Assembly (NCBI GenBank): GCA_946405135.1
Contig: CAMJGD010000027.1
Location: forward strand, 1 to 33,618
DNA: 33,618 nt
Direction: 5' to 3'
DNA from: an uncultured Clostridiaceae bacterium
GTDB taxonomy: Bacteria > Bacillota > Clostridia > Clostridiales > Clostridiaceae
This document shows, piece after piece, positions 1-6,308 of the stretch. Position numbers and translations under genes: made by a program. The notes below the pieces were generated by a model that saw only the letters and a program-made list of their open reading frames with translations, searched no databases and was not told the origin of the DNA. Position 1 is the first letter of the stretch. Each line of letters begins with the position of its first letter.

Positions 1-982
1 CAAGTACCTCCTTCCCCTGTGTTTCAAAATATAGTTTTAAAGCCTTATCAATAATATCTTCAATCTCTGGCTGCTTAACTTCTGGCGCAAAATATTTGCT
101 TATTAGTTTTGGCTTCAATTTTATAGCATTAGGTTTATTTGATTTTGTTTTTTTATTTAGTTCTCCCGAAAGAATTGAATGAGCTGTTTCTTCATTTAGT
201 TTGTCTTTCTCTGAGTAATCCCTAAGTACTTCGGCTTTTTTCATGTCTATTTTATAATTATTTTCTGTTGTAATTTCTACAATCATATTTTGATGTTCTT
301 CTGATAAATATGATAAATCTACACCTGCTCTTATAGATATTTCCTCTTTATCTATAAATTCTTTTATTTCATCTATTAACTTGAAGATTCTTAAATATCT
401 TGCTATAGAATTTTTAGAAAGTTTATAAGTTTCACCTATTTCTTCATGGGTTCTTAACTTTTTCCCCAATGGGGAAAAGGTTTCATCTTCCTTGATTTCA
501 TTGGATTTAGAAAGTCTTTCTATCTCATTTAATAGGTCATTTCTAATTCCTTGATTAGCCATAGCTTTGTGCCTTGTATAAATAACAGCAGCTCTTTCTG
601 AATGAAGTAAATCTGAAAATGATCTTTGCATTGTATTTGTTTCAGTAACAATTAAAGTAGCTTCATCTTCAGTAAGTCCTTCCTTAATAACTGCTGGTAC
701 TTTAAGTATTCCTGCAAGTTTTGCAGCATTTACTCTATTGTGACCAGATAGGATCTGATAGCTTGTGCCTATAGGTCTTATAACTATAGGTACTATAACT
801 CCAAACTCCTTAATACTTTCTACCATATCATTTAATCTTTCACCTTCATACAGCTTAAAAGGGTGATTACTAAAAGGCACAAGTTTTTCTATTTCAATCT
901 CTGCTATTCCTGAATTAGTTTCTTTTTCAGATGAGATATCTCCAAACATATCATCTAAACTCATTAACTTTCTCTCGCTCAT
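1..982 (-). CDS. parB: ParB/Spo0J-family partition protein, truncated by window edge
   Basis: This is a centromere-binding partner of ParA; 327 codons are visible and the frame is still open at the left edge. Reading the minus strand from ATG at 982, the ParB/sulfiredoxin-type N-domain shows the GHNR box (residues 80-83) and a TETNTMQR segment (113-120), the nucleotide-binding region of ParB-type CTPases. A helix-turn-helix follows at about 178-202 (HEEIGETYKLSKNSIARY). The start codon overlaps the parA stop by 4 bp (ATGA), with AAGGAGG inside the end of parA, so the two are translationally coupled. The acidic N-terminus and the lack of oriC neighbours fit plasmid or integrative-element ParB better than chromosomal Spo0J. 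Confidence 0.88.
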   Translation of the reverse strand, partial: MSERKLMSLDDMFGDISSEKETNSGIAEIEIEKLVPFSNHPFKLYEGERLNDMVESIKEFGVIVPIVIRPIGTSYQILSGHNRVNAAKLAGILKVPAVIKEGLTEDEATLIVTETNTMQRSFSDLLHSERAAVIYTRHKAMANQGIRNDLLNEIERLSKSNEIKEDETFSPLGKKLRTHEEIGETYKLSKNSIARYLRIFKLIDEIKEFIDKEEISIRAGVDLSYLSEEHQNMIVEITTENNYKIDMKKAEVLRDYSEKDKLNEETAHSILSGELNKKTKSNKPNAIKLKPKLISKYFAPEVKQPEIEDIIDKALKLYFETQGKEVL

Positions 983-1764
983 ATTGCAGCCACCTCCTTA
1001 GCAAATTCTCTATATGCGATGGATACTTTATTTTTAGAATCATATTCTATGGTACTCTTGCTTTTCATATTAGCCTCGCCAACCTTAACTGAAGTTGGTA
1101 TCTTATTCTCAAAAATATTTATTCTGCTTCCATAAGCATCCTGAATTATTGATAATACTTCTTTTGAAAGCTTCATTCTTTCTGCATACATGGTTAAAAG
1201 TATTCCATCAACCTCAATCTTAGGATTTATTCTCTTTTTAACTCTTATAATATTTCTAAGAAGTAACTCCAAACCTTTAGCTGAAAGATATTGAGGAGTA
1301 ACAGGAATAATCACACTATCACAAGCAGCAAGTGCATTTATAGTAAGCATTCCAAGTGATGGTGAACAATCAATAATTACATAGTCATAATCATTTTTTA
1401 TTTCATCAACAATAGATTTTAAAACAAGTTCTCTGCTCATAACATTAACAAGTGCTATTTCAATTGCTGATAACTCTAAGCTGCAAGGAATAATATCAAT
1501 ATTTCCTGATGAAATAATATACTCTTCCTTTTTAGGTAAGCTTTTTTCTTCAATAGCCAGCGACATCAAATTATATATTGTTGTTTTTATACTGTCCGTA
1601 TTATCATAACCAAAACACACTGTTAAGCTACTCTGAGGATCAAAGTCTATAAGTAATACCTTCTTTCCCATTTCTGCTAATGCATATCCTAAGTTTAACG
1701 TTGTAACAGTTTTGGCCACACCTCCTTTTTGATTCACTATTGAAATTACCTTATTACTAATCAT
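979..1764 (-). CDS. parA: ParA/Soj-family partition ATPase
   Basis: A 261-residue P-loop ATPase that would segregate DNA together with the adjacent ParB. It has the deviant Walker A KGGVAKT (residues 13-19), Walker A' LLIDFDPQ near 40 and Walker B YVIIDCSP near 120. I place the start at ATG 1764, 8 nt after AAGGAGG. A GTG 30 bases further upstream extends the frame but lacks a ribosome binding site. It is the first gene of a two-gene operon with parB. A TTTACA-17-TATAAT promoter lies just upstream, bracketed by two related repeats that suggest autoregulation. Similar genes are common on plasmids and integrative elements of clostridia. Confidence 0.92.
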   Translation of the reverse strand: MISNKVISIVNQKGGVAKTVTTLNLGYALAEMGKKVLLIDFDPQSSLTVCFGYDNTDSIKTTIYNLMSLAIEEKSLPKKEEYIISSGNIDIIPCSLELSAIEIALVNVMSRELVLKSIVDEIKNDYDYVIIDCSPSLGMLTINALAACDSVIIPVTPQYLSAKGLELLLRNIIRVKKRINPKIEVDGILLTMYAERMKLSKEVLSIIQDAYGSRINIFENKIPTSVKVGEANMKSKSTIEYDSKNKVSIAYREFAKEVAAI

Positions 1765-1800
1765 AAGATTTGCCTCCTTATTATTTTTGTACACTTTTAA

Positions 1801-1869
1801 GTTTCTTTATAAACTCAATTATATCTTATGTCTTTACTTTTGTAAACTAAATAGTTTCTATAAATTCAA
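1801..1869 (-). promoter_or_regulatory. parAB promoter flanked by two direct repeats
   Basis: On the minus strand a -35 TTTACA (1841-1846) and -10 TATAAT (1818-1823) are separated by 17 bp. Two related sequences, GTTTCTTTATAAACTCAA at 1801-1818 and GTTTCTATAAATTCAA at 1854-1869 (plus-strand reading), lie immediately downstream of the -10 and upstream of the -35. Their placement suggests an operator bound by ParA, ParB or the XRE protein; which one is inference. Confidence 0.6.
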
Positions 1870-1937
1870 CAAAGTTGCTATTGTAAATTTTTTAGTGTAT
1901 ATTTGTATATATAAAATATCTAAAGGTGTGAATATTT

Positions 1938-2153
1938 ATGGCATTAACTATGGGTGAGAAAATTAGAATTCTATTAAGGCGAAAAAAATTAACCATATCA
2001 GACTTAGCCGATATGGTTGGTACTTCTCGTCAAAATTTAACTAATAAATTGAATCGTGACAACTTTTCTGAGCAGGAATTAATTGAAATTGCTACAGCTC
2101 TTGGCTGCAAATTTGAAGGATTTTTTGTTTTTGAGGACGGGGAGAAAATATAG
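1938..2153 (+). CDS. Small XRE-family HTH transcriptional regulator
   Basis: A 71-residue single-domain protein. Residues 7-60 form a Cro/CI-type helix-turn-helix: GEKIRILLRRKKLTISDLAD, then a recognition-helix region TSRQNLTNKLNR and the closing helix ELIEIATALGC. Such proteins are typical of phages and integrative elements and usually repress nearby promoters. It is divergent from parA, with 173 bp between the two starts, so it may act on that shared region. AAAGGTG sits 9 nt before the ATG. The stop codon lies in the loop of a strong hairpin. Confidence 0.85.
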   Translation: MALTMGEKIRILLRRKKLTISDLADMVGTSRQNLTNKLNRDNFSEQELIEIATALGCKFEGFFVFEDGEKI

Positions 2154-2164
2154 TATTTTCTCCC
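2140..2164. terminator. Hairpin between convergent genes (XRE and 300-aa protein)
   Basis: A perfect 11-bp inverted repeat, GGGAGAAAATA / TATTTTCTCCC, has a 3-nt loop that is exactly the TAG stop of the XRE gene. Convergent genes end on either side. The T-tract after it is weak on both strands, so it may act as an RNA 3'-end stabiliser more than as a classical terminator. Confidence 0.55.
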
Positions 2165-2174
2165 TAAATTTTAA

Positions 2175-3077
2175 CTAACTTAATTCATCTATTACATTTT
2201 GAATACTATGTAATGTTCCATTATTTAAACCATTATAATACTTTACATGTTCTTTTGTTGCTTCAAGAGCCTTTTTAAATTGCTCTTCTCCAAATTCCAA
2301 TTTGATCTTTTCTAATAAATAGCGAGTAGCATATGTATTCATTGTTCTTGTATAACGTTGACCTTCCATCATTGCAAGAAAATTAGTAACATAATCACCT
2401 GCTGACCCAGCATTCATACCTGTTTCATCTGCAATTTTGTATTTTGCTTCATTACGAGTCAAGTTCCCATGATAAACCATTTTAACTATCTCATATGCTC
2501 TATGTGTCATTTCATTTGTTATTTTCATAGTTTCACGCCCCTCACTATTGCTATTTAGAAAAGAATCTCTATATTTCCTCAATGTATCAAGAACCTCACT
2601 CCATATTTCTACCTTATCTCCCTCCACTATAAATACCTTCCCATGAGAATTACTAGCATCTGTTTTCATCTGTGCGAAATTACCTCTAAAATCACTTACA
2701 TAAGTGTCAGGATATTTTGTAGAATTCGAACATCTTTTCATTAATTCCTCATAACTTACTACCCCTTGTTCCTCTTCAATTTTTAAAAATGCCTTAATTA
2801 ATTTATGGTTATTTTGTTTTTCTCGATTTGCCCATACTGGAATCTTTCTGTTTGCTTTAGCATAATTGTTATCTTCAACTGTTTTAATTGCAGGAGTTGT
2901 TGTTTTTACAGTATTAGAAGATAAATCTTTAGCGGCTTTTAAGAAACTATCACTAATGTAATTAGAAAGTAGTTTTTCTATAACTTCTTCTTTATTTTCT
3001 TTGTTTAATGTTACTGCCAAATTAAATTTTTCTAAAATTTCAGCGTTAATTAAGCAACTGAATGTACTCTTATCCAT
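2175..3077 (-). CDS. Uncharacterised, probably DNA-associated accessory protein
   Basis: About 300 residues, not confidently recognised. Three parts can be seen. The first 50 residues (SCLINAEILEKFNLAVTLN, then a short helix pair) could be a ribbon-helix-helix-like segment. A middle segment from about 75 (IPVWANREKQNNHKLIKAFL) carries repeated aromatic/basic positions. A C-terminal helical domain of about 110 residues begins at MTHRAYEIVKMVYHG. I recall that last type from accessory proteins near nucleases in Firmicutes, but cannot name it. The start at 3077 is chosen because GGGAG precedes it by 9 nt and the -10 of the likely promoter (3109-3114) lies inside the longer reading frame. The upstream dyad suggests the gene is regulated, perhaps by its own product. 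Confidence 0.7.
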   Translation of the reverse strand: MDKSTFSCLINAEILEKFNLAVTLNKENKEEVIEKLLSNYISDSFLKAAKDLSSNTVKTTTPAIKTVEDNNYAKANRKIPVWANREKQNNHKLIKAFLKIEEEQGVVSYEELMKRCSNSTKYPDTYVSDFRGNFAQMKTDASNSHGKVFIVEGDKVEIWSEVLDTLRKYRDSFLNSNSEGRETMKITNEMTHRAYEIVKMVYHGNLTRNEAKYKIADETGMNAGSAGDYVTNFLAMMEGQRYTRTMNTYATRYLLEKIKLEFGEEQFKKALEATKEHVKYYNGLNNGTLHSIQNVIDELS

Positions 3078-3108
3078 ATATACATACTCCCTTTTTCTCT
3101 TTGATTCA

Positions 3109-3170
3109 ATTATACATACCAAACACTAATTTGTAAATATGTAATTGCAAATTATCATATTTGCAAATTA
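3109..3170 (-). promoter_or_regulatory. Promoter and long dyad operator of the 300-aa gene
   Basis: A minus-strand -35 TTTACA (3132-3137) and -10 TATAAT (3109-3114) have a 17-bp spacer. The -35 lies inside one arm of an inverted repeat: TAATTTGTAAATATG at 3127-3141 and CATATTTGCAAATTA at 3156-3170, 15-bp arms with one mismatch. The 14-bp centre contains another TTGCAAAT. Three TTTGCAAAT-like units in 44 bp suggest cooperative repressor binding. Confidence 0.6.
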
Positions 3171-3208
3171 AAAAAATGTAATATATATTTTTTATATAAA
3201 ATAAAAAA

Positions 3209-3227
3209 TCACCCCTTAAAGCGGTGA
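3209..3227. other. Hairpin between divergent promoters
   Basis: TCACC and GGTGA arms with an inner CTT/AAG pairing form a small stem upstream of the plus-strand kwaB-like gene. On the minus strand it is followed by a T-rich stretch, which looks like a terminator, but no minus-strand gene ends here. Function unknown; it may shield the divergent minus-strand gene from antisense transcription. Confidence 0.35.
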
Positions 3228-3248
3228 AATCAAGAAAAGTATTAGCAT

Positions 3249-3303
3249 TTATCAAAAATGTATCTTATGGTATAATATTGATATTAATTCTAATTGAGGG
3301 AGG
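3249..3303 (+). promoter_or_regulatory. kwaB promoter and ribosome binding site
   Basis: An extended -10, TGG followed by TATAAT (3271-3276), lies about 33 bp upstream of the kwaB start. The -35 is poor (TTATCA at 3249-3254, 16-bp spacer). GGGAGG at 3298-3303 is the ribosome binding site. The kwaA promoter has the same extended -10 layout, which may keep the two partners at matched levels. Confidence 0.55.
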
Positions 3304-3308
3304 ATATT

Positions 3309-4250
3309 ATGTCTTATACAATAATTGAAGAAGGAATAGCTAAAGCAAAAGAGATTCCAACTTGGAGTTCTGTTTTAGTTGAATATAATCATTCTAAACA
3401 CCCTAATGAATATATTTGCTACGATATGAATTTTTCATCTGTTGATTTATTGTCTACAACAATTACAGGTATGTGCGATGCTTTCTTATCTATTGTAAAA
3501 AAATATGATAAAAAAGTTATAGATTATACTGGAGAAAATCCTAAAAATGTAGTAGACAAGCTTTCAACTAACAATACTGTAATTTCAACCTGCTGGAATT
3601 TTTTAATTGAACATATAAATAATAGCGATGATACAACTAACTTCAAACATATAAAAGCCAATGCATATGTTTTTATTGGTTCATATACCTTAAGTGATGG
3701 TACTTCTGAAAATATATATCTAATAACAAGAAAAAATCCACTCCTTACATATAAAAAAGGACGTACTCCGATCTTTACATCTCAAAACAACACCATTGCT
3801 AAAGCAGATGAACCACTAGTTCAATTTAGTAAATCATTTGATGCCATTGTTTACAAAAACACTATGTATATGATTAATAACAATTGTGAAAGCATATTTA
3901 ACATGGAATACACTCATAAAATCCTATGTAAAAAGCACTTATCAGAACTAGAAGCCGCTAATATTATTGCTAATTTTGAGAATTATGATTCTTTTGCCTC
4001 TTCAGGACAAAATCCAAAAAAATTTATAACCTATGATGCTTCCATTGTTGAAAAACTGACGCAAACAAAATGGAAAAACAAGTTAGCTAAGGACTTAAAA
4101 ATCCCACTTGATTCTACAACAAAAAAATTTGATTTGCACGAAGAAGCAAATGCACGAAAATTTACTTTAGCAATTTGCGGTAAAACAAAATTAAATATGT
4201 TTGATGATGGTATTTGTGAAGTACCTAGCTCAACACCATTAATTATTTAA
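3309..4250 (+). CDS. kwaB: Probable KwaB-like protein (DUF4868 family), Kiwa anti-phage system
   Basis: A 313-residue cytosolic protein, matching the usual length of KwaB (about 315). The second half shows the pattern I associate with DUF4868: FDAIVYKNTMYMINN, then ESIFNMEY, a helical middle, and a C-terminal ANARKFTLAICGKTKL segment followed by EVPSS. In known Kiwa systems KwaB is the soluble DNA-binding partner of the membrane protein KwaA and limits phage replication. The neighbour on the opposite strand has the properties of KwaA, which strengthens the call. ATG 3309 is chosen over an upstream TTG because GGGAGG lies 5 nt before it. The 3' end overlaps kwaA tail-to-tail by 8 bp; Kiwa genes are normally co-directional. 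The call rests on recognition, not a search. Confidence 0.65.
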   Translation: MSYTIIEEGIAKAKEIPTWSSVLVEYNHSKHPNEYICYDMNFSSVDLLSTTITGMCDAFLSIVKKYDKKVIDYTGENPKNVVDKLSTNNTVISTCWNFLIEHINNSDDTTNFKHIKANAYVFIGSYTLSDGTSENIYLITRKNPLLTYKKGRTPIFTSQNNTIAKADEPLVQFSKSFDAIVYKNTMYMINNNCESIFNMEYTHKILCKKHLSELEAANIIANFENYDSFASSGQNPKKFITYDASIVEKLTQTKWKNKLAKDLKIPLDSTTKKFDLHEEANARKFTLAICGKTKLNMFDDGICEVPSSTPLII

Positions 4251-4803
4251 CTAAATAAAAAGGCTTATTTAATGGGGCTATTTCAATGGTATTACCTTTA
4301 TTTGCACATAGATTTTTACAACTTATAGCTAATACTTGTATAGACTTTGTTCCTGGTTCTGGTACCCATACAAGTTCACATGTATAAAATTTATAATTTT
4401 TTAATTCAAATAACAAATTAGCATATACATTATTATTTCGAATGCACAGGAATGCAAGTATTCCAAAGTATATTATAAATTGTATAACACTATCCCACTT
4501 AGTAAAATCAAAAACAAATAAAGGTAGTATGTATGAAAGTAAAAATTCTGAAGTAATTCCTTTTTCTTGAGTTGCCTCAACTACTTTATACTTTCTATAA
4601 TCAGAATTTTTTATATTTTTCATAGAAAACCAAATTATAATTATTGAACATAATATTCCTATTAAAATGCAGCATACCACAATATATTCAGTATAGATAT
4701 ATACTTTATTACTGATTAGACTCTTTATATCTATAAACAGTACTGTTATCCAAAGTGGTAAAAAAGATGTAAAAAACATTGCACTTTTAAAAAGTTTATT
4801 CAT
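4243..4803 (-). CDS. kwaA: Probable KwaA-like membrane protein, Kiwa anti-phage system
   Basis: A 186-residue membrane protein with four predicted membrane segments (about 7-27, 38-60, 86-101, 105-121), a charged loop between the second and third, and a cytosolic tail of about 65 residues. The tail begins with NNVYANLLFELKNYKFYTCEL, close to the N-x-L-x-x-L-x-x-Y-x-F-Y pattern I recall for KwaA. In Kiwa, KwaA forms a membrane assembly that senses phage injection and holds KwaB. The start is supported by AGAGGAG 6-12 nt upstream. The gene has its own extended -10 promoter. Alternative: an unrelated four-helix membrane protein; the pairing with a DUF4868-like gene argues for KwaA. Confidence 0.6.
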   Translation of the reverse strand: MNKLFKSAMFFTSFLPLWITVLFIDIKSLISNKVYIYTEYIVVCCILIGILCSIIIIWFSMKNIKNSDYRKYKVVEATQEKGITSEFLLSYILPLFVFDFTKWDSVIQFIIYFGILAFLCIRNNNVYANLLFELKNYKFYTCELVWVPEPGTKSIQVLAISCKNLCANKGNTIEIAPLNKPFYLVK

Positions 4804-4826
4804 CTTACTTCTCCTCTTTTTTCCTC

Positions 4827-4835
4827 ATTATATCA
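4827..4835 (-). promoter_or_regulatory. kwaA extended -10 promoter
   Basis: On the minus strand TGA directly precedes TATAAT (4827-4832), an extended -10 about 24 nt before the kwaA start, giving a very short leader. No good -35 is visible. Confidence 0.5.
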
Positions 4836-4967
4836 TAATCTATGCTTCTAGTAACACTAAAATTCCCATTTAAACATATACACTTTTCTTAAAATCATCT
4901 CTCCTCCCATTAGTCATTCATAATTAGTATATTTTTTGCACTTAATAAATAATTCGTATTCTAAAAC

Positions 4968-4999
4968 AAAAAGTTCAAATTTTTCAATTTGAACTTTTT
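4968..4999. terminator. Bidirectional terminator-like hairpin
   Basis: Arms AAAAAGTTCAAAT and ATTTGAACTTTTT (13 bp) with loop TTTTCA are A-rich on one side and T-rich on the other, so it could act on either strand. It separates the Kiwa genes from the phage and integrase remnants. Confidence 0.6.
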
Positions 5000-5054
5000 A
5001 GTAATAATTTTATTAAAGATTATTTTATTGTTTTACATATCTACTTTCACCATA

Positions 5055-5252
5055 TCAAATTCCCACTCTAACCTTAACACCCTGAATAACCTCTTTATTT
5101 CTAAAATCATCACCATTTGTGTTAAAGTTATAAAAGCTTGCAAAGTGAGTAAATTCAATGATTATAAGGAATCCTTGCGACGTATTCCCACTACGCACTC
5201 CACGTGTGATGTGTGTGGAAACATATCCACTGGCTACACCTTCTTCACACAA
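5055..5252 (-). pseudogene. C-terminal remnant of a phage structural-type protein
   Basis: A frame of about 65 codons with no convincing start ends in GVKVRVGI followed by a stop. The pattern ASGYVST, then GVRSGNTSQGF, FNTNGDDF and the closing GVKVRVGI resembles the end of a family common in Firmicute prophages, which ends with YWLASR-x(n)-GVR, F-x-S-N-G and GVRPVVSL. Only this end is present and the key prolines are changed, so I read it as a fossil. The 250 bp on its left, up to the kwaA start, hold only the kwaA promoter and the hairpin at 4968-4999. Confidence 0.4.
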
Positions 5253-5345
5253 TACCTTAACTTACCCAATATTCCACGATTATAAGGCTTGGTTAGAAAA
5301 AAACACAATTTATTCTTTGAATATAGGAAAATTTAAAATTAACAA

Positions 5346-5570
5346 CTATAAATCAAACAAATCAATTGATGAATCAAATATAATATCTTCATCACAAAAA
5401 GCTACAGATATTGCATATAGGGCTTTATTAGTATTTGGCACTATCCATGCTTTCTTCGCTTCATTCCATCTGCTGCCTTCTATTTTTTTGATTGCCGAAA
5501 CATTATCATAGCTATAATTAAAGCTTACCATTATATAGTTATCATTAACTTTTTCAATTGTAACAGCCAT
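5346..5570 (-). CDS. Short protein resembling the N-terminal domain of tyrosine recombinases
   Basis: 74 residues with a good ribosome binding site (AGGAGG, 10 nt before ATG). The pattern VSFNYSYDNVSAIKKIEG, then RW-x(6)-W-I-VP and a final IIFDSSIDL, matches the small beta-rich segment found ahead of the core-binding domain in many Firmicute integrases (IEGRRW...W-x-VP...L-x-L). No catalytic domain follows: the frame stops at a clean TAA and no R-H-R-Y motif is seen downstream. It is either a truncated integrase left when an element decayed, or a stand-alone domain that has been retained. Its position 270 bp from the tRNA operon fits an old integration site. Confidence 0.6.
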   Translation of the reverse strand: MAVTIEKVNDNYIMVSFNYSYDNVSAIKKIEGSRWNEAKKAWIVPNTNKALYAISVAFCDEDIIFDSSIDLFDL

Positions 5571-5651
5571 TATTTTTACTCCTCCTTATTAAATTCATAA
5601 TTCTTTAAATATACTATATTAATATTATCATCTTTTTTATTTCCGCTAAAT

Positions 5652-5712
5652 TGTGCACACCCCACCTAAAAAGTGCACACCTCTTTGAAAATTTCCACCC
5701 AAGGTGTGCATG
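5652..5712. repeat. Cluster of GTGCACACC repeats, possible IS21-family end remnant
   Basis: GTGCACACC occurs at 5653-5661 and 5673-5681, and its inverse GGTGTGCAT at 5703-5711, with GAAAATTTCCACC between. IS21-family ends carry multiple GTGCAC-type subterminal repeats and similar GTGGAAATTTTC segments. No transposase frame is present between the repeats and the tRNA operon, so at most one end is left. The rest of 5571-5837 is AT-rich and otherwise empty apart from the tRNA terminator. Confidence 0.35.
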
Positions 5713-5772
5713 TCCAATACAAAAATTCAAAATTTCATGCCACAAGCTTAAAATTTCCCACTAAGATTTGTT

Positions 5773-5810
5773 CCAAAAAACAACGAAAGTCCTTAAAATT
5801 AAGGACTTTC
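5773..5810 (-). terminator. Terminator of the tRNA operon
   Basis: A perfect inverted repeat GAAAGTCCTTAA / TTAAGGACTTTC (5785-5810) is followed on the minus strand by GTTGTTTTTTGG. It lies 28 bp after the tRNA-Cys 3' end. Confidence 0.85.
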
Positions 5811-5837
5811 TATTGTATCAATATTTAATTGATTATT

Positions 5838-5912
<75 letters not shown>

Positions 5913-5923
5913 TTATTAAAATT

Positions 5924-5998
5924 TGGAGCGGAAGACGGGATTCGAACCCGCGACGTTCACCTTGGCAAGGTGACGCTCTACCACTGAGCCACTTCCGC
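5924..5998 (-). tRNA. tRNA-Gly (GCC)
   Basis: 75 nt with encoded CCA. Acceptor GCGGAAG/CTTCCGC, anticodon stem TCACC/GGTGA with loop TTGCCAA (anticodon GCC), T-loop TTCGAAT. Confidence 0.96.
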
Positions 5999-6003
5999 AA
6001 AAG

Positions 6004-6079
<76 letters not shown>

Positions 6080-6084
6080 ATATA

Positions 6085-6161
6085 TGGCGACCCAGAAGGG
6101 ACTCGAACCCTCGACCTCCGGCGTGACAGGCCGGCACTCTAACCAACTGAGCCACTGGGCC
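6085..6161 (-). tRNA. tRNA-Asp (GTC)
   Basis: 77 nt with encoded CCA. Acceptor GGCCCAG/CTGGGTC, anticodon stem CCGGC/GCCGG with loop CTGTCAC (anticodon GTC), discriminator G as usual for tRNA-Asp. Confidence 0.96.
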
Positions 6162-6169
6162 ATATAATG

Positions 6170-6245
6170 TGGTGGGCACAACAGGGCTCGAACCTGTGAC
6201 CCTCTGCTTGTAAGGCAGATGCTCTCCCAGCTGAGCTATGCGCCC
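6170..6245 (-). tRNA. tRNA-Val (TAC)
   Basis: 76 nt with encoded CCA. Acceptor GGGCGCA/TGTGCCC, anticodon stem TCTGC/GCAGA with loop CTTACAA (anticodon TAC). It is the first gene of the tRNA operon. Confidence 0.96.
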
Positions 6246-6248
6246 GAA

Positions 6249-6302
6249 GTGTTAGCTCGCTAACACACATATAATTATAATAACTTTATTAATGTTTGTC
6301 AA
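6249..6302 (-). promoter_or_regulatory. Consensus promoter and 5' leader hairpin of the tRNA operon
   Basis: On the minus strand TTGACA (6297-6302), a 17-bp spacer and TATAAT (6274-6279) form a perfect sigma-A promoter, starting 7 bp after the hslO stop codon. The predicted transcript begins with a perfect 8-bp hairpin GTGTTAGC/GCTAACAC (6249-6266) that ends 3 nt before tRNA-Val. Confidence 0.9.
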
Positions 6303-6308
6303 TACGAT

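Noticed and set aside
1-1764. Chromosomal soj-spo0J locus near oriC
   Set aside because: None of the usual origin neighbours (gidA/gidB, rpmH, dnaA) are present, and the genes sit in an accessory island beside a tRNA operon.
4857-4898. 13-codon frame upstream of kwaA with GGAGGAG before its ATG
   Set aside because: It lies upstream of the predicted kwaA -10, so it would need its own promoter, and the ribosome-site spacing is only 4 nt. Purine runs like this are common here.
4989-5511. Plus-strand open frames across the phage and integrase remnants
   Set aside because: They have no ribosome binding sites, and their translations look like reverse-strand shadows of the minus-strand sequences.
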